From: MWFE01 sp964481075
Lineage (GTDB): Bacteria; Bacteroidota; Bacteroidia; Bacteroidales; Tenuifilaceae
Assembly: GCA_964481075.1 (NCBI GenBank)
Contig: CAYZSD010000049.1
Span: 1 to 21,507 of the forward strand
Length of the DNA stretch: 21,507 nucleotides
Reading direction: 5' to 3'
The stretch's first letter is position 1. Each line of letters starts with the position of its first letter. The notes below the pieces were generated by a model. The model saw only the letters and a list, made by a program, of their open reading frames with translations, did no database searches and had not been told where the DNA came from. Positions 9,726-16,233 of the stretch are shown here, one piece after another. A program made the position numbers and the translations under genes.

Positions 9726-10522
9726 GCTGGAAGAAGATAGCTGTTGCTGTTATAAAATGGACATTGCTAGGTGTATATCTGGTGATTTCGCTTGCATTTG
9801 TTAATGAAAAAAGTCAACATATTGTTTGCTCAAAGGTTGAGATAATTATTTCTGATAGTCTGGATGTTGGCTTTGTAACAAAGAAAGATGTGCTTAGAAC
9901 CATCGTAAAGCAGAACGGGAATCTTATAGGAATTCCTTTAAATTCTATTAACACGCATGAAATGGAGGAGAAGCTAAAGGAAATTTTAGCTATAAGAAAT
10001 GTTGAAGTATATGCAAAGATCGATGGACGAGTTGTTGTTGATGTTGTGCAACGTACACCAATTGTTAGGGTGTTCAATCGACATGGTGAAAGCTACTACA
10101 TTGATAGCGAAGGTAGAATAATGCCACTCTCCAGCAAATTCACTTCACACGTTTTGGTTGTAAATGGAAACATTTCGGAACCTTTCGATATTGCGCCAAA
10201 CATTAGAGTAATGGATTGGAAGAGTGTTGATAGTAAGCCAGATCCAATAATTTGTCGCCTATATGAGTTCTCAAGATTCATTACAAGCGACGATTTTTGG
10301 AATGCCCAAATAACTCAGATTTATGTTGATCGCGCAAATCATATAGAGCTCATACCTCGTGTTGGATCTCATACAATTCTGCTTGGGAGACTCGACGATT
10401 ATGAAAGGAAGCTAAAGAATCTTCGACTTTTCTACGAAACAGCACTTCCGCAGGAGGGTTGGAACAAGTATAAACAGATTAACCTAAAATTTAAAAATCA
10501 AATAGTTTGCACAAAAAAGTAG
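9719..10522 (+). CDS. ftsQ: Cell division protein FtsQ
   Basis: Bitopic membrane protein that links early and late divisome components. A very short cytoplasmic tail precedes a single membrane segment (about residues 8-28). A periplasmic POTRA region follows (about 38-105), then the beta-rich FtsQ domain with RTPIVRVF near residue 117 and YYIDSEGRIMPL after it. The 267-aa length fits. Sequence conservation in this family is low. The call rests on domain layout, the RTPIxRV and xxIDxxGxxxP patterns, and the fixed position between murC and ftsA. It overlaps murC by seven bases and is six bases from ftsA. Confidence 0.92.
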   Translation: MLSWKKIAVAVIKWTLLGVYLVISLAFVNEKSQHIVCSKVEIIISDSLDVGFVTKKDVLRTIVKQNGNLIGIPLNSINTHEMEEKLKEILAIRNVEVYAKIDGRVVVDVVQRTPIVRVFNRHGESYYIDSEGRIMPLSSKFTSHVLVVNGNISEPFDIAPNIRVMDWKSVDSKPDPIICRLYEFSRFITSDDFWNAQITQIYVDRANHIELIPRVGSHTILLGRLDDYERKLKNLRLFYETALPQEGWNKYKQINLKFKNQIVCTKK

Positions 10523-10528
10523 CTAGCC

Positions 10529-11836
10529 ATGGAACACAACGATTATGTAGCAGCCATTGACTTAGGAACAACTAAAGTTGTTTCGATTATTGGAAAGAAG
10601 ACTCCATCTGGGAAATTACAGGTGGTAGGTTTTAGCAAAGCTCCCTCGACAGGCATTAAAAGAGGTGTTGTCCAAAATATCGAGGAAACAGTTAGGTCTA
10701 TTCAAAGAACGGTTGAGGAGGTTCAACTTAATTCAGAAATAATTATTGACGATGTTTATGTTGGTATTGCGGGTCAACATATAAGAAGCGTTCGCAACAG
10801 GGGGTACATCAATAGGAATTCTTCCGATGAAACCATTACAATTGAGGATGTGCAGAAGCTGATTGATGATATGTACAAAATCCCAACTGAAGTAGGAGAG
10901 GAGATTCTTCATGTCTTGCCTCAGAATTTCATAGTTGACAACGAGCCTGGCATTAAAAATCCAGTTGGAATGTCGGGACAAAGGTTAGAAGCTAATTTTC
11001 ATATCGTCATTGGGCATACAGCTTCTGCAAAGAATATTGAGAAGAGCGTAAATAGAGTTGGGTTAAGAGTGAACGACTTAATCCTTGAACCTCTAGCTTC
11101 GGCCGAGGCTGTTCTAACTGAAGATGAGAAGGAAGCGGGTGTGGTTTTGGTAGATATTGGAGGCGGTACCACCGATGTAGCAGTGTATTTCGATGGAATA
11201 GTTAGGCATACGGCAGTAATTCCTTTCGGTGGAAATGTGATTACCAATGATATCAAGGAGGGGTGTCAGATTCTACTTAGGCAAGCCGAGTCACTAAAAA
11301 TTCAATTTGGTTCAGCACTCGGCGATATTGCCCCCGATGATAAGATTGTCACTATTCCTGGGATAAGCGGACGGGAACCAAAGGAGATTTCTTTCAAAAG
11401 CCTAGCTTATATTATTCAGAGTCGTATGGAGGAGATTATTGATACAGTTTTATTTGAAATAGAAAACTCTGGGTATGCAGAAAAACTTAGTGCTGGTATT
11501 GTGCTAACAGGAGGTGGGGCTTTGCTCGATCATTTGCCTCAACTGGTTAACTTTAAAACGGGCTACGATGTTAGAATAGGATACCCAAACGAACACCTTT
11601 CAGCAGAATCGCCTAAAGAAATTATTCAACCAACATACTCTACTGCAATTGGATTGATACTTAAGGGTTTCGAACAGATTGAGACCCTTCGAAAGATAAG
11701 AGAAGAGAATGGTAAAGAAGTGGAAATAGCTCCTACTGAGCAACAACAGAAAAAGATTGTTAAAAAATCAAGTATTCTCGATTTTTTTCAACGTAAGGTA
11801 ACGGAAATATTTGAAGAGAAAGATTCTGAAATGTAG
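10529..11836 (+). CDS. ftsA: Cell division protein FtsA
   Basis: Actin-like ATPase that tethers FtsZ to the inner membrane and recruits the divisome. The phosphate-1 region AAIDLGTTK is at residues 8-16. The FtsA-specific 1C/SHS2 subdomain follows the GIKRGVVQN segment. The phosphate-2 motif DIGGGTTD is at 209-216 and the adenosine motif TGGGA at about 327-331. The C terminus (SSILDFFQRKVTEIFEE) is an amphipathic helix suitable for membrane binding, preceded by a charged, Gln-rich linker. The 435-aa length is normal. ftsZ follows after a 64-base gap, the largest in the cluster. Confidence 0.96.
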   Translation: MEHNDYVAAIDLGTTKVVSIIGKKTPSGKLQVVGFSKAPSTGIKRGVVQNIEETVRSIQRTVEEVQLNSEIIIDDVYVGIAGQHIRSVRNRGYINRNSSDETITIEDVQKLIDDMYKIPTEVGEEILHVLPQNFIVDNEPGIKNPVGMSGQRLEANFHIVIGHTASAKNIEKSVNRVGLRVNDLILEPLASAEAVLTEDEKEAGVVLVDIGGGTTDVAVYFDGIVRHTAVIPFGGNVITNDIKEGCQILLRQAESLKIQFGSALGDIAPDDKIVTIPGISGREPKEISFKSLAYIIQSRMEEIIDTVLFEIENSGYAEKLSAGIVLTGGGALLDHLPQLVNFKTGYDVRIGYPNEHLSAESPKEIIQPTYSTAIGLILKGFEQIETLRKIREENGKEVEIAPTEQQQKKIVKKSSILDFFQRKVTEIFEEKDSEM

Positions 11837-11857
11837 TAATACGATTCGAACATAGTA

Positions 11858-11867
11858 AAAGGCCTTT
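11858..11867. promoter_or_regulatory. Ten-base palindrome in the ftsA-ftsZ gap
   Basis: AAAGGCCTTT is a perfect palindrome in the 64-base gap before ftsZ, the only gap over 15 bases inside the dcw run. I found no TAnnTTTG promoter in the gap. It could be an operator or a weak hairpin affecting ftsZ levels, or chance. Confidence 0.2.
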
Positions 11868-11900
11868 GCGAATTATTGTTGAACTTAAAAAATTGAAGTC

Positions 11901-13376
11901 ATGCACGATGAATTGATGCCATTTGAATTGCCATCAAAAAAGACTTCCATAATTAAGGTTATTGGAGTTGGAGGTGGAGGAAATAATGCTGTTAATCACA
12001 TGAATAGGTTAGGCATTAAGGATGTTGATTTTGCGGTTTGTAATACCGATGCACAAGCATTGGCTAGCAGCCCTGTTGAGGTAAAGATACAGTTGGGGTC
12101 ATCATTGACCGAAGGACGAGGTGCTGGAAATAAACCAGAAATTGGCCGACAGGCAGCCATCGAAAACCTGCAAGATGTTATGGATATTTTGGAGGATGGA
12201 ACGAAGATGGTTTTCATCACAGCAGGAATGGGTGGGGGAACAGGAACTGGAGCCGCTCCAATCATTGCAAAGGCAGCAAAAGATATGGGTATTCTTACGG
12301 TTGCTATTGTAACCATTCCATTCAGAAACGAGGGTAAAAGAAGAATAGAGCAGGCTATTGAAGGGTTAGAAGAGCTTGAAAAACATGTTGATTCTTTGCT
12401 CGTTATTAATAACGAGAAGATTAGGGAGATGTATGGCGATTTAAGACTTTCCGAAGCCTTTTCAAGGGCCGACGATGTTTTGGCTATTGCAGCAAAAGGT
12501 ATCGCAGAGATTATTACTGTGCACGGTTACATTAACGTTGACTTTGCCGATGTTGAGACAGTAATGACTGATAGTGGTGTTGCAATAATGGGCTCAGCAA
12601 TGGCTTCAGGGCAAGACCGTGCCCTTAAGGCGGTGGAAGCAGCACTTTCTTCCCCACTGCTAAACAACAATAATATCTCAGGGGCTAGGAATATTCTTTT
12701 AAATGTTACTTCTGGTATCGATGAGATTACCATGGACGAGATTGGCCAAATTACCGATTACATTCAGGCTGCTGCTGGCGAGGATGCCGATCTAATTTGG
12801 GGAAATGGAACCGATCCGCGGCTTGAAGAAAACCTTAATGTTACAATAATAGCAACAGGTTTTGGAACAAATAGTATCCCTGAATTATATGCCAGAAAGA
12901 AAAAGGTGGATGTAATTCCCCTCGATGGAAATAAAACAATAAATCGAGAGGTAAACCAACCAATATTTGTGGTGAAAGATAAGCCTACAGGCCCAGCGAA
13001 AAAAGAGAAGCCACAAATTGAAAAGATACAAAAGGTGATAGATTTTGAAAGACCTAATAAGGAGCAATTCCCCGAAAGAGTAAAGCAGTCGTTTTTTGAA
13101 GAAGAACTCGATTTTCAGGTAACTACCATTAATTCAAAGCAAAAAGAAAAGCTTATTGATGGACCTGTCGTCTATCGCTCCGAACCAACCCCCATTCCTA
13201 CGAAAGAAAATTTTGATCAAATTGAGAAGGTGCCTGCATATAAACGAAGAAATATTAAACTCGATGACATGAACCCGTCAAGTAAACCCAATGTTTCTAG
13301 GTACACATTAAATCAGGAGGATGGCGATATTTTCCTAAGAAGCGACAATGCGTACCTACATGATAATGTTGATTAA
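11901..13376 (+). CDS. ftsZ: Cell division protein FtsZ
   Basis: Tubulin-like GTPase that assembles the cytokinetic Z-ring on the cytoplasmic face of the membrane. Nucleotide-binding loop GVGGGGNNAVNHM is at residues 22-34 and the tubulin signature GGGTGTG at 111-117. The T7 catalytic loop NVDFADVETVM at 212-222 contains the aspartates that complete the neighbouring subunit's active site. The globular domain ends near residue 330. A charged linker of about 120 residues follows, then a conserved-looking tail (YKRRNIKLDDMNP and the final YLHDNVD), which presumably binds FtsA and other partners. The 491-aa length reflects the long linker. The start ATG at 11901 follows an A-rich leader without a Shine-Dalgarno. 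The gene is convergent with the CBS gene; 23 bases separate the two stops and I see no GC-rich terminator hairpin. Confidence 0.98.
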   Translation: MHDELMPFELPSKKTSIIKVIGVGGGGNNAVNHMNRLGIKDVDFAVCNTDAQALASSPVEVKIQLGSSLTEGRGAGNKPEIGRQAAIENLQDVMDILEDGTKMVFITAGMGGGTGTGAAPIIAKAAKDMGILTVAIVTIPFRNEGKRRIEQAIEGLEELEKHVDSLLVINNEKIREMYGDLRLSEAFSRADDVLAIAAKGIAEIITVHGYINVDFADVETVMTDSGVAIMGSAMASGQDRALKAVEAALSSPLLNNNNISGARNILLNVTSGIDEITMDEIGQITDYIQAAAGEDADLIWGNGTDPRLEENLNVTIIATGFGTNSIPELYARKKKVDVIPLDGNKTINREVNQPIFVVKDKPTGPAKKEKPQIEKIQKVIDFERPNKEQFPERVKQSFFEEELDFQVTTINSKQKEKLIDGPVVYRSEPTPIPTKENFDQIEKVPAYKRRNIKLDDMNPSSKPNVSRYTLNQEDGDIFLRSDNAYLHDNVD

Positions 13377-13399
13377 TTGATATTATTTATTTATTGATG

Positions 13400-13837
13400 C
13401 TAACTACCATACGCTCCAGTAATGTATTTCTCAAGATCTTTGATGGTAAAGTCTTGTTCCTGAATTATTGCATTGACTACATCACCAATCGAAATTAAGC
13501 CATGAATCACATTGTTGTCAATTACAGGTAAGTGTCTAATCCTTTTTTGGGTCATCAATGCCATACACTCTGTTAATGTTGTTTGTAGGTTCACAACTAA
13601 TACGCTTGTTGTCATATAATCAGATACTTTTGATGCTGGCTCGCATCCTTCTTTTAGGATCTTACGCACATAATCACGTTCAGAGAACATACCAACAAGC
13701 AAACCATTTTCAATTACCATTAGTGCACCTACATCCTTTGAGGCCATCTCCTTAAGTGCATCTTTGATGGTATCATTTGGGCGTACAAAAAAGAATTGAG
13801 TACCCTTCCTCTCAAGTAGTTTTTTAACGGTATTCAT
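13400..13837 (-). CDS. CBS-domain pair protein (stand-alone)
   Basis: A 145-residue protein made almost entirely of two CBS motifs (about residues 8-60 and 72-128). The first contains DVGALMVIENGLLVGMFSERD and the second RIRHLPVIDNNVIHGLISIGD; both end in the S/T-x-x-D type turn that contacts ribose or phosphate in adenosine-nucleotide-binding CBS proteins. There is no attached enzyme, DUF294 or channel domain. Such proteins are thought to sense AMP, ATP, NADH or similar ligands, but the partner cannot be inferred from sequence. The gene is convergent with ftsZ and divergent from yqeY, so it is its own transcription unit. A promoter-like site lies about 46 bases upstream of the ATG. Confidence 0.9.
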   Translation of the reverse strand: MNTVKKLLERKGTQFFFVRPNDTIKDALKEMASKDVGALMVIENGLLVGMFSERDYVRKILKEGCEPASKVSDYMTTSVLVVNLQTTLTECMALMTQKRIRHLPVIDNNVIHGLISIGDVVNAIIQEQDFTIKDLEKYITGAYGS

Positions 13838-13883
13838 GATTTCCAGATTTTTATGTTTATTAAAATAGGTTATATAACATAAG

Positions 13884-13914
13884 CAAATTTAATTCAAAAA
13901 ATAAAAATTCCAAC
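13884..13914 (-). promoter_or_regulatory. Predicted Bacteroidota-type promoter of the CBS gene
   Basis: Reading the minus strand, GTTG (complement of 13911-13914) is followed after exactly 19 bases by TAAATTTG (complement of 13884-13891). This fits the Bacteroidota pattern TTTG-N19-21-TAnnTTTG, with a perfect -7 element and three of four bases in the -33 element. Transcription would start near 13877, giving a leader of about 40 bases. Confidence 0.55.
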
Positions 13915-13922
13915 TAATTTTG
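13915..13922 (+). promoter_or_regulatory. Candidate -7 element for yqeY
   Basis: TAATTTTG matches TAnnTTTG on the plus strand about 68 bases before the yqeY ATG. There is no TTTG at the expected distance upstream, so this is weaker than the site for the divergent CBS gene. The two predicted -7 elements are close together, so the two transcription units may compete or be co-regulated. Confidence 0.35.
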
Positions 13923-13989
13923 TAAATTTTATAAATAACCTCATTATTAATAAAAAACAATTACCCTAACTCTAACAATATTAGCGACA

Positions 13990-14445
13990 ATGACATTAGA
14001 AGAACGGATAAATCAAGAGATTAAGGCAGCAATGATTGCCAAGGAAAAGGTGAGGCTTGAGGCACTTAGGGCTGTAAAAAGCGCAATCCTTTTGGCCAAA
14101 ACCGAAAAGGGTGGAGGAGATGGTTTAACAGAGGAATTGGAGTTGAAATTACTTCAAAAGCTTGTTAAACAACGAAAAGAATCAGCTGAGATTTACCAAC
14201 AACAAAATCGTCCAGAACTTGCTGGCAAGGAGTTAGAGGAAGCAGCGGTTATTGAACAGTTTTTGCCCAAGATGATTTCTGATAGCGAGCTAGAGGTAGA
14301 AGTATTAAGCATAATCAGGTCAGTAGGAGCAAAAGGCCCAAGTGATATGGGGAAGGTTATGGGTGTTGCCTCAAAAAGTCTAGCCGGCAAAGCCGAAGGA
14401 AGAAGTATTGCTGAAAAAGTAAAAACACTTCTTTCAAATTTATAA
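13990..14445 (+). CDS. yqeY: GatB/YqeY domain protein
   Basis: A 151-residue YqeY-family protein, all alpha-helical and related to the tail domain of GatB, the amidotransferase subunit that makes Gln-tRNA or Asn-tRNA. Characteristic segments are LEALRAVKSAI (N-terminal helix), LVKQRKESAEIY, the ELEEAAVIEQFLPK motif, and the C-terminal SDMGKVMGVASKSLAGKAEGR. The molecular role of free-standing YqeY is not established, although a tRNA-linked function is usually assumed. It is the first gene after the CBS divergence and is followed by the PafA-like gene after seven bases, suggesting co-transcription. In several Bacteroidales, as I recall, yqeY directly follows ftsZ; here the CBS gene intervenes. 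Confidence 0.94.
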   Translation: MTLEERINQEIKAAMIAKEKVRLEALRAVKSAILLAKTEKGGGDGLTEELELKLLQKLVKQRKESAEIYQQQNRPELAGKELEEAAVIEQFLPKMISDSELEVEVLSIIRSVGAKGPSDMGKVMGVASKSLAGKAEGRSIAEKVKTLLSNL

Positions 14446-14452
14446 AATATAT

Positions 14453-16138
14453 ATGAATTGCTTTTTGACTTTAATGAAAACATCAACATCAACTATATCT
14501 GCTTTTTGGTTTTTACTTCAGTTAATAATACTTCTTTTTGCTCAAACGGGGGTTTCACAAGTAGTACTTCCACCTGAAAAGCCAAAACTGGTTGTAAAGG
14601 TAATCGTAAGTCAAATGCGTTATGATTACCTTCAACGTTACGCATCAAAGTTTTCAGACGATGGTTTTCTACACCTAATGAAGGAAGGGGCGTTTTGTAG
14701 GAACGCTAGATACAACTACATGCTCACTCAATCGCTTCCAGGAATAGCCACCATATCAACTGGAGCTTCTCCAAGTGTTCATGGAATTGTTTCAAACCAA
14801 TGGTTTTCAAGGCTAACAGGTCAGGAGGTTGATGCTGTTGCTGATGATAAAGTTAATACTACAGGAGGTAGCTTTGCCAGTGGTAAGTATTCGCCCAAGC
14901 AACTAATAACTAGCACTCTAGGAGATGAGCTGCGATTGCTCGACTCAAGATCGAAGGTTATTTCAGTATCGCTTGAGCCAGGACAAGCCGTTATTGCTGG
15001 GGGACATAATCCAACCGGGGTTTTTTGGATGGATAGGGAGAGGGGGAAGTGGATAACCAACACCTACTATGCCGAGAGCCTACCTGCTTGGGTTGACTCA
15101 TTGAACGCTAAGGGGTTTGCAGATATCTACTTAAATCGGGACTGGAATCTTTCCAACCCTTTAAACGAGTATCTCGAGGCTGACACCATAGGTCTAAAAG
15201 ATACAAATGCAAGGAGGAGGATAATGGACAAGTTGAAGAACTTGGTCTCAGGTATTGTTCAGCAGAAAAAGCCTACCCGCGATTATTCACCCCTACTCGA
15301 AACACCTTTTGGCATAAACTATACTAAGGATTTAGCAATAGCTGCAATTGTTGGTGAGGGTTTAGGAAGAGACGATTATACTGATATCATAACCATTACT
15401 CTTACCCCCACTAGAACCATTGGCCAGAACTACGGCCCCTATTCCATTGAAATGGAAGACACCTTTATTAGACTCGACAAGGAGATGGGCCATTTCATTT
15501 CGTTTCTTAACTATCAGGTAGGCAGGCAAAACTACATTCTTATTCTTACCTCCGACCAGGGAGTTGCAACATCTCCAGAGTACCTCGAAAAGGCAAAAAT
15601 TCCAGGAGGATATTTCGATCCTCGACAGGCCACGGCTTTGCTGGGAAGTTACCTTAATATAGTCTATGGCTCTGGAAACTGGATAATTGGTTATCATGAG
15701 AAGCAGATATATTTGAACCGACGCCTTATTGAGGACTCAAACCTGAATCTTCGAGACGTACAGGATAGAGTGGCAAATTTCATGTTACAATTTACAGGTG
15801 TTGCCAATGTGGCAACAGGTTATTCACTTCAATCGGCCAGTTTCACAAGTGGCATATTCGAGAAGTTTCAGAATAGCTACAACCAGCGACGATCGGGTGA
15901 CGTGATAATTAATCTCGAACCAGGCTGGGTTGAAAGGAATGGAAAGGTTACCTCCGCCAATTCCCCTTACAGCTACGATGCACATGTACCCTTAATATGG
16001 TATGGCTGGAAGATGAAGCGAAGGCAAATATTATCCCCCATCGATATGTCCGAAATTGCCCCAACTCTTTCAACTCTCATAGGAATAAGTTGGCCTAATG
16101 GTGCAACCGGTAAACCTATCAGAGAGCTGCTCGATTAA
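14453..16138 (+). CDS. PafA-like alkaline phosphatase family protein, probably catalytically inactive
   Basis: Exported alkaline-phosphatase-superfamily protein of PafA type (561 aa, near the family's usual length). A signal peptide covers about residues 8-36, with likely cleavage near GVSQ; the ATG at 14474 (MKTSTSTIS) may be the true start. PafA-specific blocks are intact: SQMRYDYLQRY, STGASPSVHGIVSN, TNTYYAESLPAWV, YGPYSIEMEDTFIRLDKEM and YDAHVPLIWYGW. Aligned from memory to the Elizabethkingia PafA active site, many catalytic positions are replaced. The first metal Asp is S53, the Lys and Arg of the KDR motif are E175 and G177, the Asp and His of the second metal motif are R321 and Q325, and the His of the DH pair is Q369. 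S94 stands for the Thr nucleophile; N115, D368 and H511 remain. The fold is kept but zinc binding and phosphate-ester hydrolysis seem unlikely. Co-directional with yqeY. Confidence 0.88.
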   Translation: MNCFLTLMKTSTSTISAFWFLLQLIILLFAQTGVSQVVLPPEKPKLVVKVIVSQMRYDYLQRYASKFSDDGFLHLMKEGAFCRNARYNYMLTQSLPGIATISTGASPSVHGIVSNQWFSRLTGQEVDAVADDKVNTTGGSFASGKYSPKQLITSTLGDELRLLDSRSKVISVSLEPGQAVIAGGHNPTGVFWMDRERGKWITNTYYAESLPAWVDSLNAKGFADIYLNRDWNLSNPLNEYLEADTIGLKDTNARRRIMDKLKNLVSGIVQQKKPTRDYSPLLETPFGINYTKDLAIAAIVGEGLGRDDYTDIITITLTPTRTIGQNYGPYSIEMEDTFIRLDKEMGHFISFLNYQVGRQNYILILTSDQGVATSPEYLEKAKIPGGYFDPRQATALLGSYLNIVYGSGNWIIGYHEKQIYLNRRLIEDSNLNLRDVQDRVANFMLQFTGVANVATGYSLQSASFTSGIFEKFQNSYNQRRSGDVIINLEPGWVERNGKVTSANSPYSYDAHVPLIWYGWKMKRRQILSPIDMSEIAPTLSTLIGISWPNGATGKPIRELLD

Positions 16139-16160
16139 CCATAGTTTGTTATAAAAGATT

Positions 16161-16168
16161 TATCTTTG
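16161..16168 (+). promoter_or_regulatory. Predicted -7 element for the unknown gene at 16226
   Basis: TATCTTTG matches TAnnTTTG and lies 32 bases before the ATG at 16200. A TTTG at 16145-16148 is present, but the spacing is only 12 bases instead of about 19, so the -33 element is uncertain. The following bases (TACCGAAAA) nearly match those after the nusB promoter, which strengthens the call. Confidence 0.5.
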
Positions 16169-16173
16169 TACCG

Positions 16174-16191
16174 AAAATCTTTTCAGATTTT
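16174..16191 (+). repeat. Seven-base-pair hairpin in the predicted leader
   Basis: AAAATCT (16174-16180) and AGATTTT (16185-16191) are perfect reverse complements around a TTTC loop, just after the predicted transcription start and nine bases before the ATG at 16200. A second, overlapping inverted repeat (AAAAGATT at 16153-16160 with AATCTTTT at 16176-16183) brackets the -7 element. The stem is AT-rich and has no following T-tract, so a mRNA 5' structure or operator is more likely than a terminator. Confidence 0.3.
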
Positions 16192-16199
16192 GAGCTAAA

Positions 16200-16233
16200 A
16201 TGAGTATTGATACATTTGAAAAAAGTTGGATCT
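16200..16233 (+). other. Likely true N-terminus of the unknown gene, separated by an A6 run
   Basis: The ATG at 16200 opens MSIDTFEKSWI and stops at TAA 16233-16235. The six A's at 16219-16224 are where a single added base, or a -1 slip, would enter the frame of the 244-residue gene. The ATG lies at a sensible distance from the predicted -7 element, whereas the TTG at 16226 is an uncommon start. Confidence 0.5.

Larger units (their letters stand above)
13867..13941. repeat. Inverted repeat flanking the divergent CBS/yqeY promoters
   Basis: AGGTTAT at 13867-13873 is the exact reverse complement of ATAACCT at 13935-13941, and the pair brackets both predicted -7 elements. The left arm overlaps the ten-base palindrome GTTATATAAC (13869-13878), which sits at the predicted CBS transcription start. 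Another palindrome, TTATTAATAA, lies at 13944-13953. The region is very AT-rich, so some of this symmetry is expected by chance. No other gene or RNA is visible in the 152-base gap. Confidence 0.3.

Noticed and set aside
11996..12316. 106-codon open frame on the minus strand inside ftsZ
   Set aside because: It is antisense to the conserved FtsZ nucleotide-binding region; its Pro/Val-rich composition mirrors the glycine loops, and it has no recognisable domain.
13377..13399. Possible terminator between convergent ftsZ and CBS genes
   Set aside because: The 23 bases are AT-rich with no convincing stem; any terminator would have to overlap the coding ends.
14193..14492. 99-codon minus-strand frame across the yqeY end and PafA-like start
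   Set aside because: Shadow of two genes with clear family matches; serine/leucine-rich composition typical of antisense reading.
15362..15697. 111-codon open frame on the minus strand inside the PafA-like gene
   Set aside because: It lies opposite well-conserved PafA motifs and has no protein-family features or promoter.
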